This document shows, in pieces, positions 10,430 through 21,495 of a stretch of 64,000 nucleotides of DNA. The notes beneath the pieces were generated by a model. That model saw nothing but the letters and a program-made list of their open reading frames with translations. It ran no database searches and was not told the DNA's origin. The translations under genes and the position numbers were made by a program. The stretch is from Amorphophallus konjac (Eukaryota; Streptophyta; Magnoliopsida; Alismatales; Araceae): the NCBI GenBank assembly GCA_022559845.1, contig CM040123.1, positions 301,494,642 to 301,558,641 on the forward strand, given 5' to 3'. Each line of letters opens with the position of its first letter. The stretch's first letter is position 1.

Positions 10430-11200
10430 CATTGAGGCCGTGGTGAGAAGGGCATAGACAACATGGGTCAGTGCGAGAATTGCACCGAGGCAATGGCAGT
10501 GATGGGTCGATGCAAGGGTTGCGTCGAGGCAGCGGCAGCGAAGGTCAGGGGCAATATAGGTTGGTGCAAGGGTTGCACCGTGGCAACGGCAGCGAAGTGG
10601 AGCGGGCAACCTAAGTCGGTGCAACTGGCGGAGAGGCGATGATAGGGAGCGACGTAAGTCGGTGCATGATGGGGGGAGGAGCAACGTAGGTCGGTGCAGA
10701 GGTTGAGGAAAGTGATGCAGGGTCGGTGCTAGTGGCGGAGAGGCGAGGATGCAAGGCGGTCGATGCAGAGCAAGCAGGAGTTAGTGCAGCGTTGGGGTCG
10801 GTGCAAGTTGGATGTGGTGGAAAAGTGAGAAAGACGATCAAACAATTCCAAATCAGGGTCCTTGCGGATTGGATCATCCGTAGCTAGAGAGGGGGTCGGT
10901 GCAGGGTCCAGATGGGGTTGGTGCAAGGCTAGCAATGGAGTCGATGCAAGGCTAACGGGCGAGCGTGCAGCGAAGTCGGTGTAGGTGCTAAGGTCGGTGC
11001 AATGGTGACATCGAGGCTAGTGAAAGGGGAAAGCGCTGGGGTCGGTGCCAAGGGGTGTAAAGGAGGTTGGTGAAAGGTACTCCGATGCGGTAGCTGGGCA
11101 AGGGAGGTTAGTGCAAAATGAAGAGAAGAGGGAATGCGAAGTCGGTACTGGGTTAGAGAGGAGGCACTGGAGTCGGTGATGGGCAAAGAACAGGGCGAAT
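10430..11200 (+). repeat. Degenerate GGTCGGTGCA repeat array
   Basis: Imperfect units of about 20-45 bp whose core is GTCGGTGCA or a one-base variant. By eye, 11 exact GTCGGT hexamers occur between 10610 and 11180 (for example 10615, 10656, 10691, 10724, 10797, 10890, 10993). The core is the reverse complement of TGCACCGAC, which recurs in the T LTRs. Confidence 0.6.
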
Positions 11201-12417
11201 CGGTGGCGTCGCCATCAAATCAAAATTTGTGGGGGTTAATTCGGTGGCGACGCCACCATTTCGCAAGGCTCCGTCGTTTAAACTTCGGCCAAGAAATTTT
11301 GTTTGTGGCTTTGCATCAAATAGGGCATTTGAATTAGAGTCCAAAAGAATTTAGGAACTTCAAAGGCATGACTGCCTAGGTGTTAAGAGAAATTCTGTCG
11401 TTATCATTTTATCTATATATATATGTGTTCTTCTCTTATTCATTTGTCTGTTCTCCCCTTTTGTTCATCTGTGCGAGGTTCATACTCCAGCACTAGATAG
11501 GTGTTAGAGATTCAAGGACAAATCATCAGGAAAACGCAATGCCGTCCAAGAAAATTTTGGGTAGCATCTCCCCAGCACAGGGAGATGTTCGATTAAGCAA
11601 GCGGCATGGCACACGGTAGACGGTGCCAAGCCATAAACACTGAGGAGCCCAGATGGACTGCCCCAGTCCTTGAAGTCGTCACGAAAAGAGTCTCAAGGGC
11701 CAGCCTCCTAGAGACTCGTGATGATCCAAGGGAGCAAAGGGTCTCTGATTGTAGCCATATAGATGGCAGTTTTATTTGCTCACTCGGTGCAAAGGGCTTC
11801 CCGGGGAACATGTGATGAAATGACAGACCCCCTGGAACCCGGAGTGGCGTTAGCTCAAAGAGATTGAGCAGGCGGACAAAAGGGTTGTATCCCTCCCCAG
11901 TCAGGGACAAGTAGAAGCAATCGGAGAAAACCATTCGTCGAGCAGTAACAGTTTCAGGAATGCAGCGTACCACCATGCCTCGCCATGGGACAAGCCTCAC
12001 CCTGTGAGCAGTCATGATTGCCATAGGCTATTCATGCTCATTGCCACCAAACATAGGATGGATGAGGGTTGAAAACCTCAGGGGTAAATCATCAAACACT
12101 GAGGGGGGGAAGGCATGTAGCAATTCTGAAAGAAAGCAATAAATGACTATCGCATCGACTATCAGAGTGCACTGGTGCCCTTACAACTGACAGGAACGAG
12201 TGAAAGGGCACCCAGCATTCTCTTGTTCATCGTTCACCCCAACGAAACACATTATTATAAATGAAACTACGTTATCGATGGAAGAACAGCCCCTGGGGAG
12301 GGATGATTTACTGTCGCCCACGAAGGGCGTGGCTTCAAGCCATTATCGCTCGGAAAGGAAACAAAACACCCCAAGACGAGCGGTCATAGGATCTCTTATT
12401 GATTTGGCCTGGAGGGC
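11201..12417. other. Unresolved non-repetitive stretch left of Cassandra
   Basis: No family recognised. The part right of about 11500 could be the U5 end of the Y 3' LTR, because Cassandra appears to sit in continuous sequence. I found no convincing TG edge. It contains one modest minus-strand ORF, listed separately. Confidence 0.3.
11593..12024 (-). CDS. Unrecognised 143-codon ORF
   Basis: Opens at ATG 12024 (MAIMTAHRVRLVPWRG) and runs 143 codons. The middle contains GEGYNPFVRLLNLFELTPLRVPGG. The short hydrophobic stretch PFVRLLNLFELTPL vaguely recalls gypsy-type transposon antisense proteins, but I cannot assign it. No neighbouring domain supports it, and it may be chance or a decayed element ORF. 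Confidence 0.2.
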   Translation of the reverse strand: MAIMTAHRVRLVPWRGMVVRCIPETVTARRMVFSDCFYLSLTGEGYNPFVRLLNLFELTPLRVPGGLSFHHMFPGKPFAPSEQIKLPSIWLQSETLCSLGSSRVSRRLALETLFVTTSRTGAVHLGSSVFMAWHRLPCAMPLA

Positions 12418-12661
12418 TGTCACGCCCCGTACTCTATACCATCGAGGTATTATCCGCTTTGGCCTACTGGCCTCACGGTTTTATCCTTTTCTAACAGTGA
12501 TCGGCTCCAGAATGGGGGACTTCCCGGGCAGGTCACCCATCCCAGTACTACTCCCCATTAAGCACGCTTAACTTCGGAGTTCTTTTCAAGAACTGAGCCG
12601 ATACTTCAAAAGACGCCTCGGTGATATAGAGTACAACTTTACTATATTTGAGGGTGTTACA
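12418..12661 (-). repeat. Cassandra 3' LTR
   Basis: 244 bp. I find no difference from the right LTR on reading both. Confidence 0.93.
12519..12583 (-). other. 5S-rRNA-like domain in Cassandra 3' LTR
   Basis: On the minus strand it contains AGTTAAGCGTGCTT (box A region of plant 5S genes), AGTAGTACTGGGATGGGTGA and ACCTGCCCGGGAAGT (box C region). The 5' part of a real 5S gene is missing, so this is not a 5S gene. Confidence 0.9.
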
Positions 12662-12882
12662 ATCGACCCCTCTTATATAGGCGACGTCCTCGTCGCTAGG
12701 CACATATAGCACGCAATCAAGCCCCCAGGCAGGTAGGACTCTAGAGGTGGCCCCTACAGGCTCAAGAGGTGGCTCCCACTATGTAGCACTTTGCTCCATT
12801 ACGGACTCAAGAGGTGGCTCCCATAGCGTAGCACTTTGCCCTGCATGGCACTTAGTTCCCACACTTCCGGCTGGGGTATAGC

Positions 12883-12894
12883 TCTGATACCATT
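12883..12894 (-). promoter_or_regulatory. Cassandra primer binding site (tRNA-Met)
   Basis: The minus strand reads TGGTATCAGAGC just inside the right LTR, complementary to initiator tRNA-Met. This sets the right LTR as the 5' LTR. Confidence 0.85.
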
Positions 12895-12895
12895 C

Positions 12896-13139
12896 TGTCA
12901 CGCCCCGTACTCTATACCATCGAGGTATTATCCGCTTTGGCCTACTGGCCTCACGGTTTTATCCTTTTCTAACAGTGATCGGCTCCAGAATGGGGGACTT
13001 CCCGGGCAGGTCACCCATCCCAGTACTACTCCCCATTAAGCACGCTTAACTTCGGAGTTCTTTTCAAGAACTGAGCCGATACTTCAAAAGACGCCTCGGT
13101 GATATAGAGTACAACTTTACTATATTTGAGGGTGTTACA
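12896..13139 (-). repeat. Cassandra 5' LTR
   Basis: 244 bp; the 5S-like part is at 12997-13061. Its left edge (TGTCACGCCCC on the plus strand) follows the primer site. Confidence 0.93.
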
Positions 13140-13144
13140 AGGGC

Positions 13145-14385
13145 CTCCTTGAGCTCAGGGGAAAGTCAAGAATCTCGACACGTAATCGGTAGAAACGATT
13201 GGCAGTTCAACAGAAATAGAGCAATAGGTGGGAAGTATATTCAAGCCATAGCAAAAAGGGACGGAGCCTTCTCTTATTCACTTTCTCTGTCGATTACAGC
13301 AGAATGGGGGAAGGGGATTACAGAGCTTGGAGAAATTCCAAGGAGGATAGAAAAGAAACTGCTTCCGAGGAAGTAGGGAAGAACTAAAAAAAGGAAAAGG
13401 ACATAGAACCGAAGGAGAACCATGGGGCCCCTCCGAGACCCACCTTCTTCTTCTTGCTCCTCTCGATTGCTCTCCTCCTCTCTTCTCTTTTCTCTCCTCT
13501 TTTCTTCTTTCGATCAAACTCTCTTCTTCTAATTCTCTGCTCTCTATCCTTTCTGAGGGCCAAGGGGCCCTTTTATTGGCAAACGCCCCAAAACAGGGCA
13601 TCGGAGCCTTGACGGGATGGGTGGACCGTCACCGTCTCAATGCGCGCAACACGTCATCGACTCGGTCGCGGGGGCCACCGCCTCAGGCGCCAGTGGTTGC
13701 CAACGCCTCAAGCCACATCAACGCCACCGACTCGGCCCTTCAAGGGCATTTTTTGTAATTTTGACATTTTATCCCAAAATTGACCCGGTGAGTGCTCGTA
13801 GTCCGGAGTAGCTTTGGGGTTGGTGCAGTAGTCCCGAACTACGTTTTGAAGTGTTGATTTGGGGCTTCCGCATATTTTTGGGACGTGCAGAACCCGTACC
13901 GGTTTCCCCAGTATTTGCACTGATTCGGCCTTCGGCACTATAGTTCATGCGACCAACTCAACTTCGCATATGTGCGGGATATCCTTATCGAGTGGACTGT
14001 CCCTGGAAGTATTTTTGTCCTGACTAGGCATCCTTTCGGCCACTTGCGGACCTTTTCGGTGCGATGTGTACCTAAATCGGTTAACCCGAGTTTTCTCCTG
14101 ATTTGGTGTTCGGCACGTTGATTCGTGCCGCCAACTCCACATTGTGGACACGTGGGGTGTCTTCATTAGGAGGGCCATCCCTCGAAACATTCTCGTCCAG
14201 ATCGGACGTCTTTCTGGCCACTTACGGATCGTTCCAGCATTCCGCGTGTCTTGATCAGATCACTCAGGTTTTCCGCTGATTGAACCTTCGGCTTCCCATT
14301 TTGGGGGTGTAGGGGCACTCGGCCAACGTTTATGACCTGCCAAAACAAAGGTCAAGAAAAATTATAAATATTTTCAGTGTCAACA
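13145..14385 (-). repeat. 3' LTR of Y (minimum extent)
   Basis: The right edge is TGTTGACACTG on the minus strand, directly after a polypurine tract. A TATA-like CCAATAAAAGG lies at 13570-13580 (minus), followed by a purine-rich leader and an AATAAG polyadenylation-like word near 13278. Cassandra probably sits within the U5 part, so the LTR likely extends left of 12418. Confidence 0.55.
13770..14295 (-). repeat. About 175-bp repeat in U3 of Y, three degenerate copies
   Basis: Three copies each end with CTGATT(c/t)GG or CTGATTGAACC followed by TTCGGC, at about 13937, 14114 and 14290. The last two also share CATCC or GACGTC, then CTTTC-GGCCACTT-CGGA, then a TCAGG/CCGAG TTTTC block. Confidence 0.5.
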
Positions 14386-14399
14386 AATGCCCCCCACCC
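14386..14399 (-). promoter_or_regulatory. Polypurine tract of Y
   Basis: The minus strand reads GGGTGGGGGGCATT immediately before the LTR start TGTTGACA. Confidence 0.7.
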
Positions 14400-14990
14400 G
14401 CGGGTGTCGTGAGTGAGAGACGAAAGAGCGGGACCTGCGGGTGTAGCCCATAGCTCATTTGAAAGTATCTTTTGTCTTCCATTTATTATTCCGAGACTAT
14501 TCGTACTTTTTTATTCATTATTATCATCATTTTCATTCCTTTCATTTTCATAATTTTTTTTATTTATCATCCTTTTTATTCTATCTATTTTATTTTTTTG
14601 TTATCATTTTACATCATCGTTTTCATTCTCACGCAAGCACTCATCACCAGCAGGCATAGCATATATATAGATCCCCTCTATCAGGGATAGGATAAGGACA
14701 ATGCCCAAAATTCACGGCCGGAGTGTAACTCACAAGGCACAACTAAGGGAGACGTGCATACGTGAAGAGGAAACTGCGTAGGATATATGCATAGCATAAG
14801 CCACGATCCGCACCCAAGACTATTCCTCCATAGAGTGAAAGTGCGATTATACGGGCCGCGAACCCTAAACATAGGGACGGGCAGACGTTCTACGTAACAC
14901 TAGAGGATTACTTCATTGCCTACACATGCATTTGGGGTTCTCGACTTTTGGTAGCTTTACACATCCCCCTTATTTATTCTTAATTCAGAA
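14400..14990. other. Non-coding interior of Y next to the 3' LTR
   Basis: T-rich low-complexity sequence (14465-14640) and unique sequence. No ORF is supportable. Confidence 0.4.
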
Positions 14991-15360
14991 TTTCACCGTT
15001 CGGCGCGAGTCTCCTCTTTTGTTTCAGTGGGGATTCCCGGCTACTATGATTCATCCCTTTATTTGAAGTGCTATTATGGACTTCACCGTTTGGCACGAGT
15101 CTCCTCATGTGTCTTAATGGGGATTCTCGGCTACTACGATTCATTCTCTTTCTCTTTTTTTATTATAATTATAGACTTCACCGTTCGGTGCGAGTCTCCT
15201 CATATGTCTCAATGGAGATTCCCGACTACTAGGATTCATCTTTTTATTCATAGTGCTATTATGGACTTCACCGTTCGGTGCGAGTCTCCTCATGTATCTC
15301 AATGGGGATTCCCGACTACTAGGGTTCATCCTTTTATTCATATTTTATTATTCTTTTTTT
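14991..15360 (-). repeat. Four about 93-bp tandem repeats in Y
   Basis: Units begin TTCACCGTTCGG(c/t)(g/a)CGAGTCTCCTC, contain GGGGATTCCCG(a/g)CTACTA, and end with GACTT. Starts are near 14997, 15079, 15178 and 15265. Confidence 0.8.
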
Positions 15361-15893
15361 AAGGGGGTAGGCAGCTTTTTTCCTCACGATTACCCCTCAT
15401 AAGAGTGTAGAGATTTAAGCTTCCATGAAGTGTTAGAAAGAATTTATGACGTCCCTACGGCTAGGGGCCACTGCTCATATCGTGTGCGAAGTGTGGGAGT
15501 TTTGTCCAGGGTGTATCATGCGAGTTGTGCTAGCAACATAGCCACGACTCTTCCCCTGGCCGTATGCACTTATCGAGAATTGGCTTTTAATTCCTTAGTG
15601 TGTGCCGTGACGCACACCGACATAGAATTTGGGCAGCGTTATTTAGCAAGAGAGCACGCGATCTTAGAAATTTTGAAGGAGGCGTATTAATGCTATGCTA
15701 CAAGCAAACGTGCGCGCGAAACATGCAAGCAAGAAAACCATGTTATGCTGCCTCTTTTTTGTCTTTTTCTTTTCTCTTTTTTTTATATGGGGCATAATAG
15801 GCACATCCGCAGGCCGACAGTTTGAGAGGTAGGTGGCTGACGTCGCGCCAATGGGGAGAAGATGTTATGTGTTGTTGCGAATCTCGAGAGGGG
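15361..15893. other. Non-coding interior of Y
   Basis: Unique sequence with no recognised domain; T-rich at 15760-15785. Confidence 0.35.
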
Positions 15894-17880
15894 TCAGGAG
15901 TTGGTGTGAAACCAAGGGAGGGTCTTTTCGTTCATTGGTTCGGGCAATAATTCTGGGCCAATAATAAGGTGATGGTCGGCCTCGACTAAAGGTTGTGACG
16001 CCGAAAGGCTTGGTTTGGATGTAAGGCCATAATGCCAAGGTAGAAAGGTCTTTTTGTTCATTGGGTTGGATGATAGTTCCTGGGCCAATGATAAGATGAC
16101 TGTCAGCTTAGACAGAAGGTCATGACGCCGAATGACTTGGCTTAGGCGTAAGGCCATGACGCCAAGAGAGAGCATTCGCCGGCTTAGGCAAGGGGCCTTG
16201 ACGCCGGACAACTTGGCCTAGACGGAAGGTCATGATGCCAAGGGAGAAATATTTACTGGCTTAGGCACAGAGCCATGACGCTAGACAACTTGTCCTAGAT
16301 GGTGTGTCATGTTGCCAAGGAAGAATATTTACCGGCTTAGGCGGAAAGCCATGCCACCGGACAACTTGGCTTAGGCGAAAAGCCATGATGCCAAGATATA
16401 ATATTTACCGGCTTAGGGGGAAGGGGCCATGACGCCGGGTAGCTTGGCTTAGGTGGAAAACCATGACGCCAAGATATAATATTCACCGTCTTAGGCGGAA
16501 GACCATGACGCTGGGTAGCTTGGCTTAGGTAAAAAACCATGACGTCAAGATATAATATTCACCGGCTTGGGCGGAAGGCCATGACGCTGGGTAGATTGGC
16601 TTAGGCGGAAAACCATGATGCCAAGATATAATATTCACCGGCTTAGGCGGACGGAACCATGACGCCGAACAAGGGTGTTTAACGGCTTAGACGTAAAGTC
16701 ATGACGCCGTGCAGCTTGGCTTGGGCGGAAGGCCATGACGCCAAGATATAATACTTACTGGCTTAGGCGGAAGGCCATGACACCGGGTAGCTTGGCTTAG
16801 GTGGAAAACCATGACGCCAAGATATAATATTCACCGGCTTAGCCGAAAGAAGCCATGACGCTGGACAAGGGTGTTTAACGGCTTAGACATAAAGTCATGA
16901 TGCCATGCAGCTTGACTTAGGCGGAAGGCCATGACGCCAAGATATAATATTTACCAGCTTAGGCGGAAGGCCATGACGCCGGGTAGCTTGGCTTAGGTGG
17001 AAAACCATGACGCCAAGATATAATATTCACCGGCTTAGGTGGAAGAAGCCATGACGCCGGACAAGGGTGTTTAACGGCTTAGACGTAAAGTCATAACGCC
17101 GTGCAGCTTGGCTTAGGTGGAAGGCCATGACGCCAAAATATAATATTCACCGGCTTAGGAGGAAGGCCATGACGCCAGGTAGCTTGGCTTAGGTGGAAAA
17201 CTATGATGCCAAGATATAATATTCACCGGCTTAGGCGGAAGAAGCCATGACGCCGGATAAGGGTATTTAACGGCTTAGACGTAAAGTCATGACGTCGTGC
17301 AGCTTGGCTTAGGCAGAAGGCCATGACACCAAGATATAATATTTACCGGCTTAGGCGGAAAGCTATGACGCCGGGTAGCTTGTCTTAGGTGGAAAACCAT
17401 GACGCCAAGATATAATATTCACCGGCTTAGGCGGAAGAAGCCATGACGTCGGACAAGGGTGTTTAACGGCTTAGATGAAAAGTCATGACGCCGTGCAGCT
17501 TGGCTTAGGCAGAAGGCCATGACACCAAGATATAATGTTTACCGGCTTAGGCGGAAGGCCATGACGCCGGGTACCTTGTTTTAGGTGGAAAACCATGACG
17601 TCAAGATATAATATTCACCGGCTTAGGCGGAAGAAGTCATGACGCCGGACAAGGGTGTTTAACGGCTTAGACATAAAGTCATGACGCCATGCAGCTTGGC
17701 TTAGGCGGAAGGCCATGACACCAAGATATAATATTCTCCAGCTTAGGCGGAAGGTCATAATGCCGGGTAGCTTGGCTTAGGTAGAAAACCATGACGCCAA
17801 GATATAATATTCACCGACTTAGGCGGAAGAAGCCATGACGCCGGATAAGGATGTTTTTGTTAACTTACGTGCTAGCCTGG
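15894..17880 (-). repeat. Hairpin-monomer array of Y with about 195-bp higher-order unit
   Basis: About 50 monomers of roughly 33-44 bp, each a GGCTTAGRC...CATGACGCC unit. From about 16640 to 17860 five monomers form a repeating set of about 195 bp: the words AAGGGTGTTTAACGGC fall near 16670, 16867, 17063, 17264, 17456 and 17650. Monomers fold as a nested hairpin. Outer arms vary as CTTGGC/GCCAAG, CCGGC/GCCGG or ACGGC/GCCGT; inner arms as GGC/GCC, GGT/ACC or GAC/GTC around a GGAAR or GTAAA loop. Examples: 16791-16821, 17074-17102, 17542-17570. Confidence 0.85.
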
Positions 17881-18014
17881 ACGAAAGGTCATGATGCTGG
17901 CGGTAGAAGGGTTCTTTTGTTCTCTAACTGGATGGAAGGGGCAGAGCCACAGGTAAAAGGGGTCTTTTTGTTCCTGGTCGGGAGAGAGGCCCAAGACGAA
18001 GATAAAGGGGTCTT
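17881..18014 (-). repeat. Start of second hairpin array of Y, cut by T
   Basis: Units of the GTCTTTTTGTTC type continue beyond T at 50529, giving the target duplication GTCTT (18010-18014 and 50529-50533). This shows the two flanks were once contiguous. Confidence 0.75.
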
Positions 18015-21000
18015 TGTAACGCCCCGAGATCCGATTCCCAAATTTTGGGGGTATGTATATTTTTTTTTGTCGGACCCCGAAGCGAATTACTTCGTACGTA
18101 TCGTGAAAGCAACAATGTAGATAAACGTACATGCATTCACATGAGAGAGAGAAACCATAGGTTACAGAAATGTAGGTAAACATCTCAACCATTCATAGTC
18201 TCCAAAAGAGTACAAGTTCATCGTTCCAGATTACACATGAGCCCGCATGGGCTTGCCACTCCACAACCCTACACAAAATAGAAACAGTCGACCATAGCAT
18301 GCCCAGACGGCTAGTGGCTAACTCTACTCTCCAGCTGCTACCTCCTCCTCAACCTCTTTCTCTATGTCCCTTGAAAACGTGTGTCACAAGGGGTGAGTGT
18401 GACGCTTAGTAGGCAACCCAGACAAACCAGGGTTAACTTTGCATTTATATAATCCATTATATATATAGTTCAAATGTTAACACTAGCTTAGTACATTTCA
18501 TCATCAGTTCTTAAGATAACTCATGTAAGGAAAATACGGATTCTTTGACTAACGTACAAGGTACCCAAGTATGGAGCAAGAACCCAGTGATTAAGCTATT
18601 AAACATTATCATATTTCCATGAGTGTTCATATTTTTGCCATACAGGGAACCAGACAGCTGCCGCAAACATAAGAGTCCCACACACACATACAAACGAACG
18701 AAAGAGTAGTGCACAGACCCGGGAGCAAACTCCCACCTAGATTCTTGTAGCCCAGTGGCGTTACGTATCGCCGTCCCACAAAGGCCGCCCCACAATGGGA
18801 CCAAAGACTGAATCAATAGGATTTCAAACCAGAGCATTACGTATCGCCGTCCCCTGGGATCTTTTACTTCCGCGGCATTACGTATCGCTGTCCCGCAGAA
18901 GGGACCAAAGTCCAACCTCACAGAATGATGTTGTTTTCCCTTCATGGCATACACATTCTTATTTATCTTTTGGTGACTAGCATGATATTTATCATAACAG
19001 ACATGTTTTCATTGATCAAGGGGGCCAAACAAGCTCACAGTCATGCTCCTCATAATTTAAACATGCTCACAGATATGCTTCTAAATTGTTTAAGAGGGCT
19101 AAACATACTTGCAGTCATTTCAGTTAGTACAGGTTTATCCTTTCTAGGCTACACATGCACAGCAAATGATTTATATCTGTAAGTACAGAATTTCTATGGG
19201 CCTGAATTTTTTACTATGTGCTGCTAACTTAGCCTTTTGCCATTTTCTAATTTCTCATATTTTTATGAATTAATATGCCCCCTCAAAAATCTCTTTTTCT
19301 CAGTTTCTGGAAATTGGGCAGACCGACAGGTGCACCGACCTTGCTCATAGCCAGGGACAACCTGCACCGACCTCACTCACACATGCACCGACCTTGCTCG
19401 TGGCAAGGGCCAAACTTGCACCGACCTTGCTCGTGGCCAGGGCCAAACTTGCACCGACCTACTATGCACGGACTTCGGTTATGCTAACACAAACATGCAC
19501 AGACCGACTATGCTCAGGCCTCACCGTGGCCAACACAAAACGTGCACAGACCTATTATGCTCAGACCTCACCGTGGCTAACACAGAACATGCACCGACAC
19601 AAACATGCACTGACACAAAACATGCACAGACCTTTACCTACGCATGGACCTAATAGTGCACAGACCTTATAAACAATGCACAGACCCCTTTTACCTACGT
19701 ATGTGCAAAAGTGCACCGACCCCACAAACGATGCATGGACCTTACTATAACTAAAGCATGCACGGACCTTACCTATGCATGGACTAAAATGTGCACTGAT
19801 GCCAACACAAACATGCACAGTCCCTCACGCATGGACTAAACGTGCACCGATGCTAATACATCATGAACGGACCCCTCTTGGCCTAAAACATGCACCGACC
19901 TCTCCTTTGGCCTGAACAAAACACGCACTGACCTTATGGCCTGAACTAAACACGCACCAACCTAACACGGGACCTGCTCGGACCTGATGTATGGACTCTA
20001 ATACGTATGCCCAGGCTTGACTGGGCTACCCCATTGGTGCACCGACTAGGGGTTTCCTATATATGTGTTCTGACCCTCCCAAGGACTGTGGAAACTCATG
20101 GAACACAAAAATGATTTGAAAAATAAACCCCAAAAAGGATATGTTGGTCGTCCCTACCTGCCCTTAATACCTCTTTAGAGTGTATGAAATACATTTGAAA
20201 TCATTCTAATGCATCATTGACCCCCAAAGTTTGAGGTTAGGTGCCTACCTTTGAGATGGTAAACCGTCGATCCGGGGATGAAATCCACACCCCATATCCC
20301 CCTAAAGCTTTTTCTTCCGATCCGGGGATGAGTTCCACACCCCAGACCCACCAGTCTTCACTACAGGTTTGCCCTTTACAAAATGCCAAGGCTCCTCACT
20401 CCGCGTCCTTACCCGAGAGAAACTGTAGATGGTGGGTGTTGAGGATAGGAGTTGCTAAAGGTTGATTACCCTTGGAACCCACTTCTTTATATTGGTTTAA
20501 AGCCTCCCAAGGCCTGTCTCGGGTTCAGCCCAGCCCCCAGGTCGCTGGCTTAAAGAGGGGTTAATGCTAAGCATCCCTTCGGGTTGAACATGTGTGACCC
20601 GTCATCTACTTAGTCAAAGATGCGAATGGGCGCATTCATTCGTTAGGATTTAGGCTCGGATGTCTTCATACAAAATGAAGGGGACTTCTAGATCTAACGT
20701 TTAGTCTTGGTTTCATCAAATTTCATTAATGCTACCAAGAGTTATGATTTTTCCATTAATTACGTGTGAATTCGCCCAACAGTCACACCTCTTCATGATA
20801 GCTGGCGGAAAAGGGCTCAGAACCGTGGGTTCTGGTGCGAATTGGGTCTCCCCCTCAACATAAGAGTTTGGGCTAAGGGTCCAAGCTTTCTAATGGGCCT
20901 AGTTTCATCCCATTCTGATCCCCCTACGTTAAGTTACGAATTTTCTAAGGGTTCTTAGATAGTCTATCCATATTTTTGGCCCGTTTGGTTCATGGGTCTG

Positions 21001-21043
21001 AATTGTGCCTGATTGGGCTAGTGCCCAATTGGTGGTCATTACA
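18015..21043 (-). repeat. 3' LTR of T
   Basis: 3029 bp; ends on the element strand are TGTAATGACC...CTCGGGGCGTTACA. A TATA-like CATATATAGG lies at 20056-20065 (minus). Downstream of it, in the transcribed part, lies the TGCACCGAC array. Confidence 0.88.
19318..20050 (-). repeat. TGCACCGAC repeat array in T 3' LTR
   Basis: About 25 degenerate units whose plus-strand core is TGCAC(c/a/g)GACC. By eye 11 contain ACCGAC exactly. The core matches the A/GCCGAC core of the DRE/CRT element bound by DREB/CBF factors. Confidence 0.7.
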
Positions 21044-21056
21044 TTCTCTCCCCCTT
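21044..21056 (-). promoter_or_regulatory. Polypurine tract of T
   Basis: The minus strand reads AAGGGGGAGAGAA directly before the LTR. Confidence 0.8.
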
Positions 21057-21104
21057 GAAATAATTTCATCCTCAAAACTGAAAAAAACTCTCTTTCAAGG
21101 AAAG

Positions 21105-21495
21105 TTACTTACCGAATAGTTGGGGGTATTCCTGGTGTACCTTGTTCTCTGACTCCCAAGTTGCTTCCTCGGAATGAGAATTCCTCCATAAGACTTTCAC
21201 CAGCCAGATGGTCTTATTCCTCAATACCTGCTCCTTCTGGTCTACGATCTCGATGGGTTGCTCCACATAAGATAGATCTGCTTCAACTTTCAGGGGCTCG
21301 TATTCTATCACATGCGAGGCATCTCGGACATATTCCCTGAGCATGGAGACGTGAAAAATTGGATGCACATGTGCCAGAGCGGGCGGGAGTGCAAGTCGAT
21401 AAGCCACCTTGCCGACCCTCTGTAGAATTTCAAAAGGCCCAATATACTTGGGACTGAGCTTGCCCTTCTTACCAAATCGCATGACTCCCTTGGTA
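21105..21495 (-). pseudogene. T integrase C-terminus and chromodomain
   Basis: Last about 127 codons of the T polyprotein, starting at the W insertion. It begins with [20 protein letters not shown] (the GPY/F-type module of the integrase C-terminus), then VAYRLALPP and [13 protein letters not shown]. It ends with a chromodomain-like tail ([29 protein letters not shown]) and a stop at 21105-21107. In chromoviruses this tail is thought to guide integration to chromatin. W splits it from the integrase core at 29943. Confidence 0.85.

Larger units (their letters stand above)
12418..13139 (-). mobile_element. Intact Cassandra TRIM retrotransposon
   Basis: A 722-bp element: two 244-bp LTRs (12418-12661 and 12896-13139) around a 234-bp interior without coding capacity. 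Ends on the element strand are TGTAACACCC...GGGGCGTGACA. The target duplication AGGGC is at 12413-12417 and 13140-13144. The interior has a tRNA-Met primer site next to the right LTR and a purine tract (AAGAGGGG) next to the left LTR. The LTRs hold 5S-rRNA-like sequence, the hallmark of Cassandra. It needs enzymes in trans. Confidence 0.95.

Noticed and set aside
12519..12583. 5S rRNA gene
   Set aside because: Only part of 5S is present, twice, inside 244-bp terminal repeats with a target duplication and primer site; this is the Cassandra LTR domain, not a gene.
15894..17880. CRISPR array
   Set aside because: Tandem monomers have no unique spacers or cas genes, and the context is a plant retrotransposon.
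18010..18020. LTR edge at TGTAACGCCCCGAG taken as the start of a plus-strand LTR
   Set aside because: The polypurine tract at 21044-21056 and primer site at 45216-45227 show that T runs on the minus strand, so this is the LTR end.
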